64,000 bases of DNA from Galbibacter marinus (GCF_000300875.1 NZ_AMSG01000003.1:204148-268147); one strand, 5' to 3'. Positions 29,713-39,191 are shown, counted from the first letter of the stretch. Program-made: numbers and translations. The notes: generated by a model not told the origin, from the letters alone.

Positions 29713-30510
29713 TTACCACGCACGTTTTTTATTTAGACGTTCAATTTCAGCTATTTCCTCTTGAGGAATTACTTTTAAAAATGAAGGATGTTGTTCAATG
29801 GAATACTCAATTTTCTCCACAATTTCCTCTATAGTTTCATTGTCATAATCAATATCCAAAGGTTCTTTAATAACCATAGATTGTAGAATTCCCTTCTTTT
29901 TAATGCGAAGTCCTTTTCGATCAAAGGATCGTCTAAAGCCGTCAATAACAACAGGTATAACGATTGGCTTATAATGCTTAATAATATGAGCTGTTCCTTT
30001 ACGAATAGGCTTCCAAGGCTTGGTGGTTCCTTGGGGAAAAGTAATCACCCATCCATCATCCAAGGCCTTACTGATATTTGAAATATCACTAAACTTTACC
30101 TTTCGATTGACATCCTTTCCAGCTTCTCTCCAAGTACGTTCAATACTTATAGATCCTGCATAGGCCAATACCTTTGGCAAAAATCCAGACTTCATGGTTT
30201 CTTTGGCTGCTACATAATAAAGATTCATCTTAGGTTGCCATAGGTATCCCACATTTTTAATGGAGTCCACTCGCCCACTTAAACTAGCATTGAAGACGTG
30301 AAACATGGCAACCACGTCCGCAAAATAGGTCTGGTGATTTGAAATAAATAAAACACCTGTTTCTGGTAGATTTTTGATAATTTCTGATCCCTCGATCTGA
30401 AGTTCATTGAATCCTCGGTAGCGTCTATGAGTGAGCACACCTGCAATTCGAATCAACCATTTCTTTATAAATAATATATGTCCAAAAGGATTTCTTTTGA
30501 ATATAGCCAT
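29713..30510 (-). CDS. PlsC-family acyltransferase with atypical motifs
   Basis: A 265-residue protein related to 1-acylglycerol-3-phosphate acyltransferases, which add the second acyl chain to phospholipids. The motif I region is SNHQTYFADVVAMF, with five rather than four residues between His and Asp. The motif III region is FPQGTTKPW where FPEGTR is usual, so the Glu and Arg are replaced. A third block, IVIPVVIDGF, matches motif IV. The fold assignment is secure, but the changed motifs leave the substrate and even the activity open. The gene stands alone, 20 bp from the sigma-unit stop. Confidence 0.75.
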   Translation of the reverse strand: MAIFKRNPFGHILFIKKWLIRIAGVLTHRRYRGFNELQIEGSEIIKNLPETGVLFISNHQTYFADVVAMFHVFNASLSGRVDSIKNVGYLWQPKMNLYYVAAKETMKSGFLPKVLAYAGSISIERTWREAGKDVNRKVKFSDISNISKALDDGWVITFPQGTTKPWKPIRKGTAHIIKHYKPIVIPVVIDGFRRSFDRKGLRIKKKGILQSMVIKEPLDIDYDNETIEEIVEKIEYSIEQHPSFLKVIPQEEIAEIERLNKKRAW

Positions 30511-30552
30511 CTTAAATCTTTATCATTAATAGGATTTTCAAAAATACAAAAC

Positions 30553-31200
30553 TTACAGTTCAATTGACTTTTTAAAAAGGTCTTTTATTTCACTTAGTAT
30601 CATTGCTGTGGCTCCCCAGACCGTAAAATCATTAAAGCTAAAGGAAGGAACGGTTATGTTATCAGCATAGGAAGTACTCAGTGTTTGTGAAGTCTCAAAG
30701 CGATCGTCCATAAAATCAGAGAACAGTACTTCAATAATCTGCTCCACTTCTGAGGGTTGTGCCACAAACTTAGGTGTTCTATTGGTTAGACCAATAAAAG
30801 GATGTACCATAAAATTACTTGGAGGAATAAAAAGTTCTGTAACTGGTTTTACGAGTTGAATTTGTTGTGGTTTTACCCCAACTTCTTCCCATGTTTCTCT
30901 AAGAGCCGTTTCTTGTATATTTCGATCTGAAAGTTCCACTTTACCCCCTGGGAACCCGACCTGATTTGAATGCACTCCATTATAGGTTTTTCGAAGTATC
31001 AGTAAAAGACGCGTCTGATTACTCAGATCTGGATAAAATAGACTAATCACCCCGGCTTTTCGAGCTACCTTCTTTGATAACTTCCATTTATCAATTTCCT
31101 GTATTCTAGCCTCTGGCGCCATTTTATTATGAGATTCTTCTCCTGGTAATGGCATATTTTTTATTTTTGAAACTAAATCATGAAAATCAGAAAATTCCAT
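30553..31200 (-). CDS. Nudix hydrolase, CoA diphosphatase-like (NudL group)
   Basis: A 215-residue protein. The Nudix box runs from GGKVELSDRNIQETALRE into TWEEVGV (about residues 92-114), matching GX5EX7REUXEEXGU. The preceding LLILRKTYNGVHSNQVGFPG is the NUDT7/NudL-type segment found in CoA pyrophosphatases. It probably hydrolyses CoA and derivatives or related diphosphates. The ATG at 31200 directly abuts the ATG of the divergent cyclophilin gene at 31201; an upstream TTG would overlap it. Confidence 0.88.
   Translation of the reverse strand: MEFSDFHDLVSKIKNMPLPGEESHNKMAPEARIQEIDKWKLSKKVARKAGVISLFYPDLSNQTRLLLILRKTYNGVHSNQVGFPGGKVELSDRNIQETALRETWEEVGVKPQQIQLVKPVTELFIPPSNFMVHPFIGLTNRTPKFVAQPSEVEQIIEVLFSDFMDDRFETSQTLSTSYADNITVPSFSFNDFTVWGATAMILSEIKDLFKKSIEL
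31162..31169 (+). promoter_or_regulatory. -7 promoter box TATTTTTG of the cyclophilin gene, inside the Nudix gene
   Basis: Exact TAnnTTTG on the forward strand, within the first codons of the reverse-strand Nudix gene. Predicted start near 31176, 25 nt before the ATG at 31201. Confidence 0.5.
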
Positions 31201-31938
31201 ATGCAATATTCTTTAAGAACTACTACAATATTACTATTAATTATTTTAACCGCCTGCAACCAACCGTCAAAGAAAAATAAGGTATCTCCTAAGACCAACC
31301 CAAAAGATAGTATTGAACTTTCAAAAGATAGTATCGCTAATTCAGCCAAAGAGAAAAAAGAAGAGAAGCAAGAAGAAAAACCATTTGTGCTTACGGAAGA
31401 AAACGCTATTCCTTTTTTCTTTGATTATCAAAAAACACATAAACAATCCAAGGTCAAAGTACACACCTCAATGGGAAATTTCATCATTGATTTATATGAC
31501 AACACACCCTACCACAGGGCCAATATGATATACCTCAGTTCTAAGAAATATTTCAACAACACCTTTTTTCATAGAGTAGTTAAGGACTTTATTATTCAAG
31601 GTGGAAATACGGATTTAAAGATGACAGCTGACAAACGTGATAGTATTGGCTTTTATCTTTTACCTCCAGATACTCGAAAAGGCCATAAACACATCAGAGG
31701 AACGGTATCTATGCCCAGTAGCGATGACGTTACTAATCCTCATAAACTAGCCTCTCCATATGAGTTTTTCATAGTAACCACAAAAACAGGCGCACCACAT
31801 CTTAATGGAAAATTTACTGCCTTTGGAATGGTTACCTCAGGAATGGATGTGGTAGATAAAATCAATTATGTTAAAACAGGTCCAGACGAATGGCCACTGA
31901 CCAATGTGGTAATAGATTCTATTGAAATCCTAGATTAA
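31201..31938 (+). CDS. Peptidyl-prolyl cis-trans isomerase, cyclophilin type, lipoprotein
   Basis: A 245-residue protein. MQYSLRTTTILLLIILTAC is a lipoprotein signal with Cys19. A Lys/Glu/Ser-rich linker follows (about 20-70), then the cyclophilin domain (about 85-245) with FFHRVVKDFIIQGGN, RGTVSMP, SPYEFFIVTT and GKFTAFGMVTSGMDVVDKI. It should help fold proteins in the envelope. The start codon at 31201 is chosen for the signal peptide and the promoter box at 31162; an upstream in-frame ATG at 31180 would add seven charged residues in front of the signal. Confidence 0.9.
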   Translation: MQYSLRTTTILLLIILTACNQPSKKNKVSPKTNPKDSIELSKDSIANSAKEKKEEKQEEKPFVLTEENAIPFFFDYQKTHKQSKVKVHTSMGNFIIDLYDNTPYHRANMIYLSSKKYFNNTFFHRVVKDFIIQGGNTDLKMTADKRDSIGFYLLPPDTRKGHKHIRGTVSMPSSDDVTNPHKLASPYEFFIVTTKTGAPHLNGKFTAFGMVTSGMDVVDKINYVKTGPDEWPLTNVVIDSIEILD

Positions 31939-32056
31939 CATTTACCTGGTTTTAAGGATGGATGCGTTAAACTTATTTGGTATTAGAGCTGTAACTCTTA
32001 TAAATTGTTTATATATATCAAATTCAAAACAATTATAGGTTTTAGCAATAGTTTTG

Positions 32057-32064
32057 TATCTTTG
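32057..32064 (+). promoter_or_regulatory. -7 promoter box TATCTTTG of oxyR
   Basis: Exact TAnnTTTG; predicted start near 32070, 12 nt before the ATG at 32082. Confidence 0.5.
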
Positions 32065-32081
32065 TTTTTAAAAAAATTACT

Positions 32082-33026
32082 ATGACCATTACCCAATTAC
32101 AATACGTGCTAGCTGTTGCTGAGCATCAAAACTTTACACACGCGGCTGAAAAAAGTTTCGTTACCCAACCTACCCTGAGTATGCAGATACAGAAACTTGA
32201 AGATGAACTGGATATTCTCATTTTTGATCGTAGCAAGAAGCCTATCCAACTCACTGCTGTTGGGGAGAAAATAGTGGAACAGGCTAAAAATATTGTCAAT
32301 GAATCACATCGCATACAAGATATTGTGGATCAAGAAAAAGGCTTTATTGGTGGTGAATACAGAATTGGAATCATCCCCACAATAATGCCAACCCTGCTAC
32401 CCTTGTTTTTGAAAAACTTTGTCAACAAATATCCTAAAGTCAATTTAAAGATTGAGGAGCAAAACACCGATGTACTCATTGAAAGATTGGAAGATGGTTA
32501 TCTTGATGCTGCTATTGCAGCCACACCCCTAGATAACCCAACCATAAAAGAAAATGTATTGTACTACGAGCCTTTCGTAGCTTATGTTCCGCAGAGTCAT
32601 AGGTTGCACCAGGTTAAAAAAATCACAATGGAGGACTTAGATTTGGAAGATATTCTGCTTCTTGAAGATGGGCATTGCTTTAGAGAAGGGGTGATCAACC
32701 TTTGTAAAAACAAAAATTTTAAGGATGATCGCTTTCATGTGGAGAGTGGTAGTTTTGAGACCATGATGAAACTAGCCGATGAAGGAATGGGTATGACATT
32801 ACTCCCATTTTTACACACCATGGATCTTAGCGAGAGTCAAAAATTAAATCTTCGATTTTTTAAAGAACCTAATCCTGCACGTGAGGTTAGTTTAATATAT
32901 CATAAAAGCGAATTGAAAATGCATATTACCCATGCATTAAAAGAAATCATTACAGGAGTCATCAGGGGAGCAATCGCTTTTCAAGATGTAAAAATTATTA
33001 GTCCTGTGGCCCATAAAATAAACTAG
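32082..33026 (+). CDS. oxyR: Hydrogen-peroxide-sensing LysR regulator OxyR
   Basis: A 314-residue LysR-type regulator. The N-terminal winged helix-turn-helix is at about residues 1-60 (NFTHAAEKSFVTQPTLSMQI). The effector domain contains LLLEDGHCFREGVINLC, whose cysteines fall at residues 199 and 208, the same numbers as the redox disulfide of Escherichia coli OxyR. Peroxide would form this disulfide and activate transcription of detoxification genes. No catalase, dps or ahpC gene lies in the window. It converges on a small gene across a hairpin at 33082-33129. Confidence 0.93.
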   Translation: MTITQLQYVLAVAEHQNFTHAAEKSFVTQPTLSMQIQKLEDELDILIFDRSKKPIQLTAVGEKIVEQAKNIVNESHRIQDIVDQEKGFIGGEYRIGIIPTIMPTLLPLFLKNFVNKYPKVNLKIEEQNTDVLIERLEDGYLDAAIAATPLDNPTIKENVLYYEPFVAYVPQSHRLHQVKKITMEDLDLEDILLLEDGHCFREGVINLCKNKNFKDDRFHVESGSFETMMKLADEGMGMTLLPFLHTMDLSESQKLNLRFFKEPNPAREVSLIYHKSELKMHITHALKEIITGVIRGAIAFQDVKIISPVAHKIN

Positions 33027-33081
33027 GAGTACTTTGTAATAACACTACATTATCTGACTAAGACCTAAAGAGGAATATTTT

Positions 33082-33129
33082 TATAAAGTATACTATTAAA
33101 AAATGGTTCTTCTAATAGTATACTTTATA
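33082..33129. terminator. AT-rich perfect hairpin between oxyR and the convergent 64-residue gene
   Basis: Arms of 17 bp (33082-33098 and 33113-33129) pair perfectly around a 14-nt loop. The stem is almost all A-T and lacks a separate U-tract, but its place between two convergent stops suggests a bidirectional terminator. Confidence 0.5.
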
Positions 33130-33134
33130 GACTG

Positions 33135-33329
33135 TTATTTGATGTAAATTAAACATTGTGATAATTCGGGTCTACCTTGGATATAGACGTTAAGCCAAAT
33201 TCTTAATTCATCGATTTCGTAAGGTAGTAATCTAGAGGCAGCTTTTTCTAATTCTTTACAGAATAATTTAGGATCAAAGCTCACCTTATGCAACACCATT
33301 TTAGTGTACTCAAACATAGCTCTAGCCAT
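33135..33329 (-). CDS. Small conserved-looking protein, 64 residues
   Basis: Starts MARAMFEYTKMVLHKVSFD (or at Met5, MFEYTKMVL). It continues FCKELEKAASRLLPYEIDEL and ends with a Trp-containing helix (RIWLNVYIQG). There is no signal or membrane segment, and it is probably all-helical. It resembles short uncharacterised flavobacterial proteins I have seen beginning MFEYTKMIL, but I can assign no function. It is a single gene ending at the hairpin shared with oxyR. Confidence 0.6.
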   Translation of the reverse strand: MARAMFEYTKMVLHKVSFDPKLFCKELEKAASRLLPYEIDELRIWLNVYIQGRPELSQCLIYIK

Positions 33330-33428
33330 TGGTTTAAAAATTTATTAGGTTGACTTAAAAGTAACGAATAGGTGGACATAAAATTGTTGTCTTTCCGTTA
33401 AAATCAAAGTTTAATTGTTAAAAAGTAT

Positions 33429-33800
33429 TCAGTGTGTGTTTTCTAGTCTTGTCAAGGTTTCAAAGTTTCCAAGCTCCTTAGGATTTGTACCAAACTTATT
33501 TATACAAGAGTCACCTTCTTTGAAGAGCTGTCGAAAACAATAAAATGGAATCAAATGATACCATCCACTATGACCCATGTCGTGGCATCTCTTCACTCCC
33601 TGTGCTGTTATAAAATACAATACTGGAAGAAAAAATAACCAAAAAACGAAGGAATAACTGCCAAGCTGAATTTGCAATATGGCAGCCGAGATACTTGATA
33701 ATAAATAGCATAGGAAATAACCAAGAACGCATAACAATACGCTTAAACCGAATTCGGTTCTACGTATCCTTCCACTGAAGGAAAAGGGGTTTTTAAACAT
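33429..33800 (-). CDS. DUF805 membrane protein
   Basis: A 123-residue integral membrane protein. NPFSFSGRIRRTEF at the N-terminus, the central RCHDMGHSGWYHLIPFY and the tail FGTNPKE correspond to the DUF805 pattern (F.GR.rR.efW, kRlHD.g.sGW). Two to three hydrophobic segments lie at about residues 18-40, 50-66 and 78-90. The family function is unknown. Cys is unusually frequent (CVLGYFLC, RCHD, YCF, SC). It stands alone. Confidence 0.8.
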   Translation of the reverse strand: MFKNPFSFSGRIRRTEFGLSVLLCVLGYFLCYLLSSISAAILQIQLGSYSFVFWLFFLPVLYFITAQGVKRCHDMGHSGWYHLIPFYCFRQLFKEGDSCINKFGTNPKELGNFETLTRLENTH

Positions 33801-33952
33801 TTTTTTAAGATTTAGGCAATTGTAAATATATGATAATTTTTAACATTCACTCTAATATTTCTTCAAATTATTGTAATTGCTGTTAATAAATTTAGTTTAC
33901 CAGCGATAGCTTATTGTATTTTAGTATTTTGTACTTGGCAAATTAATTCATA

Positions 33953-35215
33953 ATGAAAAGAATCATTTTAATTTTTATAACAGCAAGCCTTGTAAGTTGT
34001 TCGGGGTACAAGTCGCTTACAAAAAAAGTAACTACACAATTTGACAATTCATTTTTTGAAAACCAATTTAGTGGACTCTTTGTCTATGATCCAATTTCAG
34101 GTGATACTATTATTAATTACAACGGAGACAAATATTTCACCCCAGCCAGTAATACGAAAATTTTTACTCTATACGCAGCAATGAGTCTACTGCCGGATTT
34201 TCTACCAAGTATTCAGTATACCACCTCCGATGGTAAAATGTACATTCGAGGAGTAGGAAACCCAGCAGCATTACATCCCGTTCTCCAAGATAGCTCCCTT
34301 ATTGAATTCCTCAAAAAACAACAAGACATACACCTTTATTATGATAATTTAGAAGATACTCAATTGGGTCCTGGATGGGCTTGGGATGATTTTGATGCTT
34401 ACTATTCACCCGAGCGAAGTTCTTTGCCTTTATTCGGGAACATTGTAAGATTGTCCAATCGAGATTCCTTATATGTTTCCATAGATTCTTTTAAAAACCA
34501 TGTTAAACTTCAACGGGCTTCATATAGAAGGGCTATTGGCAAAAATGAATTCTACCTTTCAACTAGCCAAAAGGATACTATAGAGGTTCCATTTATTACC
34601 GATAGCACTGTTATAAGGAAAATTCTAGAACATCAAACCGGCAAATCCATTACAATTGTTGATCATTTCCCAACCACAGAAATAAAAACAATTTATGGCA
34701 TTGCCGCTGATTCAGTGTACAAGCAACTTATGCAGGTAAGTGATAACTTTATTGCCGAACAGCTACTCATTATGGCCTCCACTACTCTTGGGGATAATCT
34801 TAGTAGCGCAAAGACTCGTCAATACATTTTAGAAAATCAATTAAACGGACTTGCACATAAGCCAAGATGGGTAGATGGTTCAGGCTTGTCAAGATACAAT
34901 CTATTCACTCCTTCTTCAATGGTATATACCCTAAAGGAACTATATGAGATGACTCCAAAAGAGACACTCTACAATATTTTTCCTACTGGTGGAGAAAGTG
35001 GAACGTTAGAACGATATTTTAAAGGGGATCCACGTCCTTACATACACGCAAAGACAGGAAGTTTAAGTAACAATTATTGCCTGAGTGGTTATCTTGTTGC
35101 CGATTCTGGGAAAACCTTAATTTTTAGTTTTATGAACAATCACTATAGACGAAGTTCTAATGACTTGAAAGCAAAAATGGCACAGATCCTAGAATTCATA
35201 CGTGACAATTATTAA
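33953..35215 (+). CDS. dacB: D-alanyl-D-alanine carboxypeptidase/endopeptidase, PBP4 type (family S13)
   Basis: A 420-residue penicillin-binding protein that trims peptidoglycan stem peptides or cross-links in the periplasm. It is a lipoprotein (MKRIILIFITASLVSC, Cys16). All three active-site motifs are present: SxxK as SNTK (residues 66-69), SxN as SDN in MQVSDNFIAEQ, and KTG in HAKTGSLSNNY. VDGSGLSRYNLFTP is also typical. The protein is about 60 residues shorter than the E. coli enzyme. It is followed by mutS2 on the same strand, which has its own promoter box. Confidence 0.92.
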   Translation: MKRIILIFITASLVSCSGYKSLTKKVTTQFDNSFFENQFSGLFVYDPISGDTIINYNGDKYFTPASNTKIFTLYAAMSLLPDFLPSIQYTTSDGKMYIRGVGNPAALHPVLQDSSLIEFLKKQQDIHLYYDNLEDTQLGPGWAWDDFDAYYSPERSSLPLFGNIVRLSNRDSLYVSIDSFKNHVKLQRASYRRAIGKNEFYLSTSQKDTIEVPFITDSTVIRKILEHQTGKSITIVDHFPTTEIKTIYGIAADSVYKQLMQVSDNFIAEQLLIMASTTLGDNLSSAKTRQYILENQLNGLAHKPRWVDGSGLSRYNLFTPSSMVYTLKELYEMTPKETLYNIFPTGGESGTLERYFKGDPRPYIHAKTGSLSNNYCLSGYLVADSGKTLIFSFMNNHYRRSSNDLKAKMAQILEFIRDNY

Positions 35216-35254
35216 AATAGCTTAAAAGCTACCTTAAAAACAGGTGAATATTAG

Positions 35255-35262
35255 TAAATTTG
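35255..35262 (+). promoter_or_regulatory. -7 promoter box TAAATTTG of mutS2
   Basis: Exact TAnnTTTG inside the same 12-mer TTAGTAAATTTG that precedes ybaB. Predicted start near 35268, 25 nt before the ATG at 35293. It rules out an in-frame TTG start at 35260. Confidence 0.55.
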
Positions 35263-35292
35263 CATGCTAAATTAGCTATTGGCCCACGTTTT

Positions 35293-37476
35293 ATGCACAA
35301 AATTTATTCTAAAACCTTACAAGATCTCGAGTTTTCTACAGTCCTAGAACAGGTTTCTTCTCTATGCATAACCGCATTGGGAAAAGAAGCTGCAACAGAA
35401 ATCATCCCTTTTACTAGTAAAGAAGAACTAGAAAGCGCACTAAAGCAAACCAATGAGTATCTCGCTTCTTTTGAAAATGACAATACCATCCCAAATCACT
35501 TTTTTGAGTCTATTACCCCAGAGATTAAACTTCTGAAGGTTGAAAATAGCTTGATTGAAATTCAGGGATTTCGCAATATTGCCTTAATATCAGAAACGGT
35601 CAATAGCCATATTGTATGCTATAAAAAATTTGCAGAGTATTATCCGGAGCTACACAATAGTGTTAGTCATATAGAATTTACCAAAGTCATACAAAATGAA
35701 GTCCATCAGATTATTGATCGTTTCGGTGAAATTAAAGATACCGCATCATCTAATTTGCAAAAAATCAGACGAGACATCGCTCAAGTACGCACAAAAATCA
35801 ATCAGAGTTTCGGTGGTGCATTAAGCACATACGCTTCTGCGGGGTATTTGGATGATATACGAGAATCTGTTATTGACAACAGACGGGTCCTTGCAGTTAC
35901 TGCGATGTATCGCAAACGTGTCAAAGGAGCTATTTTAGGTAATTCTAAAACTGGAAGTATTGTATATATAGAACCTGAAGCAACACGGCAGTATAGCCAT
36001 ACCTTGACCAATTTAGAATACGATGAACAAGAAGAAATTCAAAAAATTTTAAGGGAGCTTACTAATTTTTTACGCCCCTACAAAGAATTACTTACCGCTT
36101 ATCAGGAGTTTTTAATTCGCATTGATACTGTGGCGGCCAAGGCCAGATATGCCCGTGAGTTAAACGCGGTGTTACCGGAGATTACCACAGAGCGTCGATT
36201 TAATCTTATTGATGCCTATCATCCCCTGCTCTATAGTTCCAATAAAGCCGCCTTAAAAACTACTTACCCTCAAACCATTGAGTTGCATCAAGAGAATCGC
36301 ATTATTGTGATTTCGGGACCCAATGCTGGGGGGAAAAGTATCACCCTTAAAACCGTTGGTCTGTTACAATTAATGCTTCAAAGTGGACTGTTGGTTCCTG
36401 TGCATCCAAGATCTTCCATGTGTCTTTTCGATCGCATTTTGACAGATATTGGTGATAACCAATCCATAGAAAATCATTTAAGCACCTATAGTTACAGGTT
36501 AAAGAATATGAATTTTTTCCTTCGTAAGTGCAATCATAAGACCCTGTTTTTAATTGATGAGTTCGGAACTGGAAGTGATCCTGAACTTGGAGGAGCATTA
36601 GCAGAAACATTTTTGGAAGTCTTCTATGAAAAAGAAGCTTTTGGTATTATAACTACTCATTATTCCAATTTAAAAATATTAGCCAACGAACTTCCCTACG
36701 CCACCAACGCCAATATGCGATTTGACAATAAAACGCTAGAACCTGTATTTCAATTAGTCTTAGGAGAGGCTGGAAGTTCGTTTACCTTCGAGGTTGCTCA
36801 GAAAAATGGTATTCCCTACAGTTTAATCAATCGGGCAAAAAAGAAAATTGAGCGCGGTAAAGTTAGATTTGATGCCACTATTGCTAAACTGCAAAAGCAG
36901 CGCAGCAAAATGGAGAAAACCTCCACTGACCTTGTCGATCAACAATCCAAAGCAAAGCAAGAGGCTAAAAGGCTAGAAGAACTCAATGCGCGAATAAAAG
37001 ACAAGCTGGAGCAATATCAACAACTTTACGATCACAACCAACGTATGATTTACCTTGGTAACAAGATTAACACCATTGCCGAGGATTACTTCATTAACAA
37101 GAAAAAAAGACCTTTAATTTCAGAGTTTCTCCGTATAGTTGAAACAGAAAACTCGAAGCGAAAACAAGAATCCGCTGCCACGAAAAAGAAACAGCGCGCT
37201 CAAAAGAAAGTGGTGGAATCTGAGGTGCAAAAGCAAGTAGATAAAATTAGAGAACGGAAGAAAAAGGAAAAAGCAGAAAAAACTGCCAAGGCAATAACTA
37301 ACCCGAAACCAACACCTAACTTAAAGGTTGGAGACAGAGTCCGCCTATTAGACAGTAAATCAGTTGGTAGCATCGATCAAATAGAGAAAAATAAAGCAAC
37401 GGTTAACTACGGCATTTTCACAACAAAGGTCAGCTTAGATCAATTGGAGCTCGTGGAGGCCAAAAAGAAAAAATAA
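35293..37476 (+). CDS. mutS2: MutS2-like ATPase without the C-terminal Smr domain
   Basis: A 727-residue member of the MutS2 group. Visible are the clamp/lever region, Walker A GPNAGGKSITLKTVG (about residue 336), LLIDEF-type Walker B FLIDEFGTGSDPELGG, a long coiled coil (about 505-665, rich in Lys/Glu/Gln) and a KOW-like module near the end (LKVGDRVRLLDSKSVG). Full-length MutS2 proteins continue into an Smr nuclease domain; here the protein stops 13 residues after LEL-type strands (VSLDQLELVEAKKKK). It may therefore bind DNA branches or collided ribosomes without cutting. Confidence 0.9.
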   Translation: MHKIYSKTLQDLEFSTVLEQVSSLCITALGKEAATEIIPFTSKEELESALKQTNEYLASFENDNTIPNHFFESITPEIKLLKVENSLIEIQGFRNIALISETVNSHIVCYKKFAEYYPELHNSVSHIEFTKVIQNEVHQIIDRFGEIKDTASSNLQKIRRDIAQVRTKINQSFGGALSTYASAGYLDDIRESVIDNRRVLAVTAMYRKRVKGAILGNSKTGSIVYIEPEATRQYSHTLTNLEYDEQEEIQKILRELTNFLRPYKELLTAYQEFLIRIDTVAAKARYARELNAVLPEITTERRFNLIDAYHPLLYSSNKAALKTTYPQTIELHQENRIIVISGPNAGGKSITLKTVGLLQLMLQSGLLVPVHPRSSMCLFDRILTDIGDNQSIENHLSTYSYRLKNMNFFLRKCNHKTLFLIDEFGTGSDPELGGALAETFLEVFYEKEAFGIITTHYSNLKILANELPYATNANMRFDNKTLEPVFQLVLGEAGSSFTFEVAQKNGIPYSLINRAKKKIERGKVRFDATIAKLQKQRSKMEKTSTDLVDQQSKAKQEAKRLEELNARIKDKLEQYQQLYDHNQRMIYLGNKINTIAEDYFINKKKRPLISEFLRIVETENSKRKQESAATKKKQRAQKKVVESEVQKQVDKIRERKKKEKAEKTAKAITNPKPTPNLKVGDRVRLLDSKSVGSIDQIEKNKATVNYGIFTTKVSLDQLELVEAKKKK

Positions 37477-37572
37477 TCCACCATCCATTAAGTACAACTA
37501 GAACAAATTCCTTCGCAATACGAGTGGGAATATCTATTTTTAACTGTAATTTTACCTAAAAATTAAACGACG

Positions 37573-38391
37573 ATGTCAGTAGCAAAAAAAGAATATAAAA
37601 GAGTAACGGTAAAATCATTAATTGAAATGAAACAGCTTGGAGAAAAGATCTCCATGCTAACCGCATACGATTATTCCATGGCAAGAATCGTAGATGGAGC
37701 CGATGTAGATTGTATTTTAGTTGGTGATTCTGCTAGTAATGTCATGGCAGGTCATGAAACCACGCTACCGATCACTCTTGACCAAATGATTTACCATGCC
37801 AGCTCTGTTATTAGAGGCGTTCAAAGAGCGTTAGTGGTGGTAGACCTCCCCTTTGGGAGTTACCAGTCTGATCCTAAAGAAGCATTGCGCTCGGCCATTA
37901 GAATTATGAAAGAAAGTGGCGCACATGCTATTAAACTAGAAGGAGGAAAAGAAATTAAAGAATCTATAAAGAAAATTTTAAATGCTGGTATTCCAGTAAT
38001 GGGCCACCTAGGTCTCACTCCTCAGTCCATTTACAAATTTGGAACTTATACTGTTAGAGCTAAAGAAGAAGAAGAGGCCAATAAACTAAAAGAAGACGCT
38101 CAATTCTTGGAAAGAGCAGGTTGTTTTGCTATTGTACTGGAAAAAATACCCGCTAAACTAGCTAAGGAAGTAGCCCAGTCGGTGTCAATACCTGTGATTG
38201 GGATTGGAGCAGGAAATGGTGTCGATGGACAAGTTTTAGTTCTACATGATCTTTTGGGAATGACCCATGAATTTAATCCTCGCTTCTTACGTCGTTACAT
38301 GAACTTGTACCAAGAGATGACTCAGGCCATTTCAAGCTATGTTTCTGATGTGAAGTCAAGAGATTTCCCTAGTGATCAAGAGCAATATTAG
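37573..38391 (+). CDS. panB: 3-methyl-2-oxobutanoate hydroxymethyltransferase
   Basis: A 272-residue TIM-barrel enzyme that makes ketopantoate from 2-oxoisovalerate and methylene-tetrahydrofolate, the first step of pantothenate and CoA synthesis. Motifs: [38 protein letters not shown] (metal-binding Asp), [16 protein letters not shown], and [20 protein letters not shown]. The length is typical. An RluA-family gene follows after 17 bp and is probably cotranscribed. Confidence 0.96.
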   Translation: MSVAKKEYKRVTVKSLIEMKQLGEKISMLTAYDYSMARIVDGADVDCILVGDSASNVMAGHETTLPITLDQMIYHASSVIRGVQRALVVVDLPFGSYQSDPKEALRSAIRIMKESGAHAIKLEGGKEIKESIKKILNAGIPVMGHLGLTPQSIYKFGTYTVRAKEEEEANKLKEDAQFLERAGCFAIVLEKIPAKLAKEVAQSVSIPVIGIGAGNGVDGQVLVLHDLLGMTHEFNPRFLRRYMNLYQEMTQAISSYVSDVKSRDFPSDQEQY

Positions 38392-38408
38392 TGATTTAAT
38401 CCACTGTG

Positions 38409-39101
38409 ATGAAGCATTTTTCAACAAAGGATAATCTTCAAATTATTTACGAGGACAATCATATTATTGTCATCAATAAACGTGCTGGAGATCTCGTGCA
38501 AGGAGACAAAACTGGGGACACTCCTTTAGCCGACATTGTTAAAGCGTATATTAAAGAAAAGTATCAAAAACCAGGAAATGTCTATCTCGGTGTGGTGCAT
38601 CGTCTTGATAGACCTACAACTGGTATTGTGTTGTTTGCAAAAACATCAAAAGCTTTACCTAGGTTAAACAAGCTTTTTAAAGATAAAAAAGCCAACAAAA
38701 CCTATTTGGCTATTACAAAGGGAAAGCCACCTAAAGATAAGGCTACTTTGGTGCATTGGATGAAACGAAATCCAAAACAAAACAAATCCTATGCTCATGA
38801 AAAAGAGGTGGCAGAGAGTAAAAAAGCCATTTTACACTATGAGCTTCAAAAGGTCTTGAATAATTACTACCTATTAAAAGTTGATTTAGAAACCGGTCGG
38901 CATCATCAAATACGCTCGCAGTTATCAGCCATTGGTTGTCCGATCAAGGGAGACCTAAAATATGGATTTGGTCGTAGTAACAAAGACGGGAGTATCCACT
39001 TGCATGCCCATAAGCTAACATTAGTTCATCCAGTGAAAAAGCAAGAACTTACCTTTACTGCACCACTACCAGATGACCCCTTGTGGAATGCTTGCAAATA
39101 A
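38409..39101 (+). CDS. RluA-family RNA pseudouridine synthase
   Basis: A 230-residue enzyme. The catalytic motif HRLDRPTTGIVLFAKTS (about residues 65-81) contains the conserved Asp; ETGRHHQIRSQLSAIGCPI is the second family block. No S4 domain precedes it, so it is the short RluA/RluC-like form. It isomerises uridine to pseudouridine in rRNA or tRNA; the site is unknown. An in-frame GTG precedes the chosen ATG directly. It lies in a unit with panB. Confidence 0.9.
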   Translation: MKHFSTKDNLQIIYEDNHIIVINKRAGDLVQGDKTGDTPLADIVKAYIKEKYQKPGNVYLGVVHRLDRPTTGIVLFAKTSKALPRLNKLFKDKKANKTYLAITKGKPPKDKATLVHWMKRNPKQNKSYAHEKEVAESKKAILHYELQKVLNNYYLLKVDLETGRHHQIRSQLSAIGCPIKGDLKYGFGRSNKDGSIHLHAHKLTLVHPVKKQELTFTAPLPDDPLWNACK

Positions 39102-39191
39102 AAAGAATCATTTTCTTAGCCTTATAATAGAACATTCAAGAGAATTACAAGACGATAATTTAGCTCAATACGACCTAAAAAAGAATTAAAA

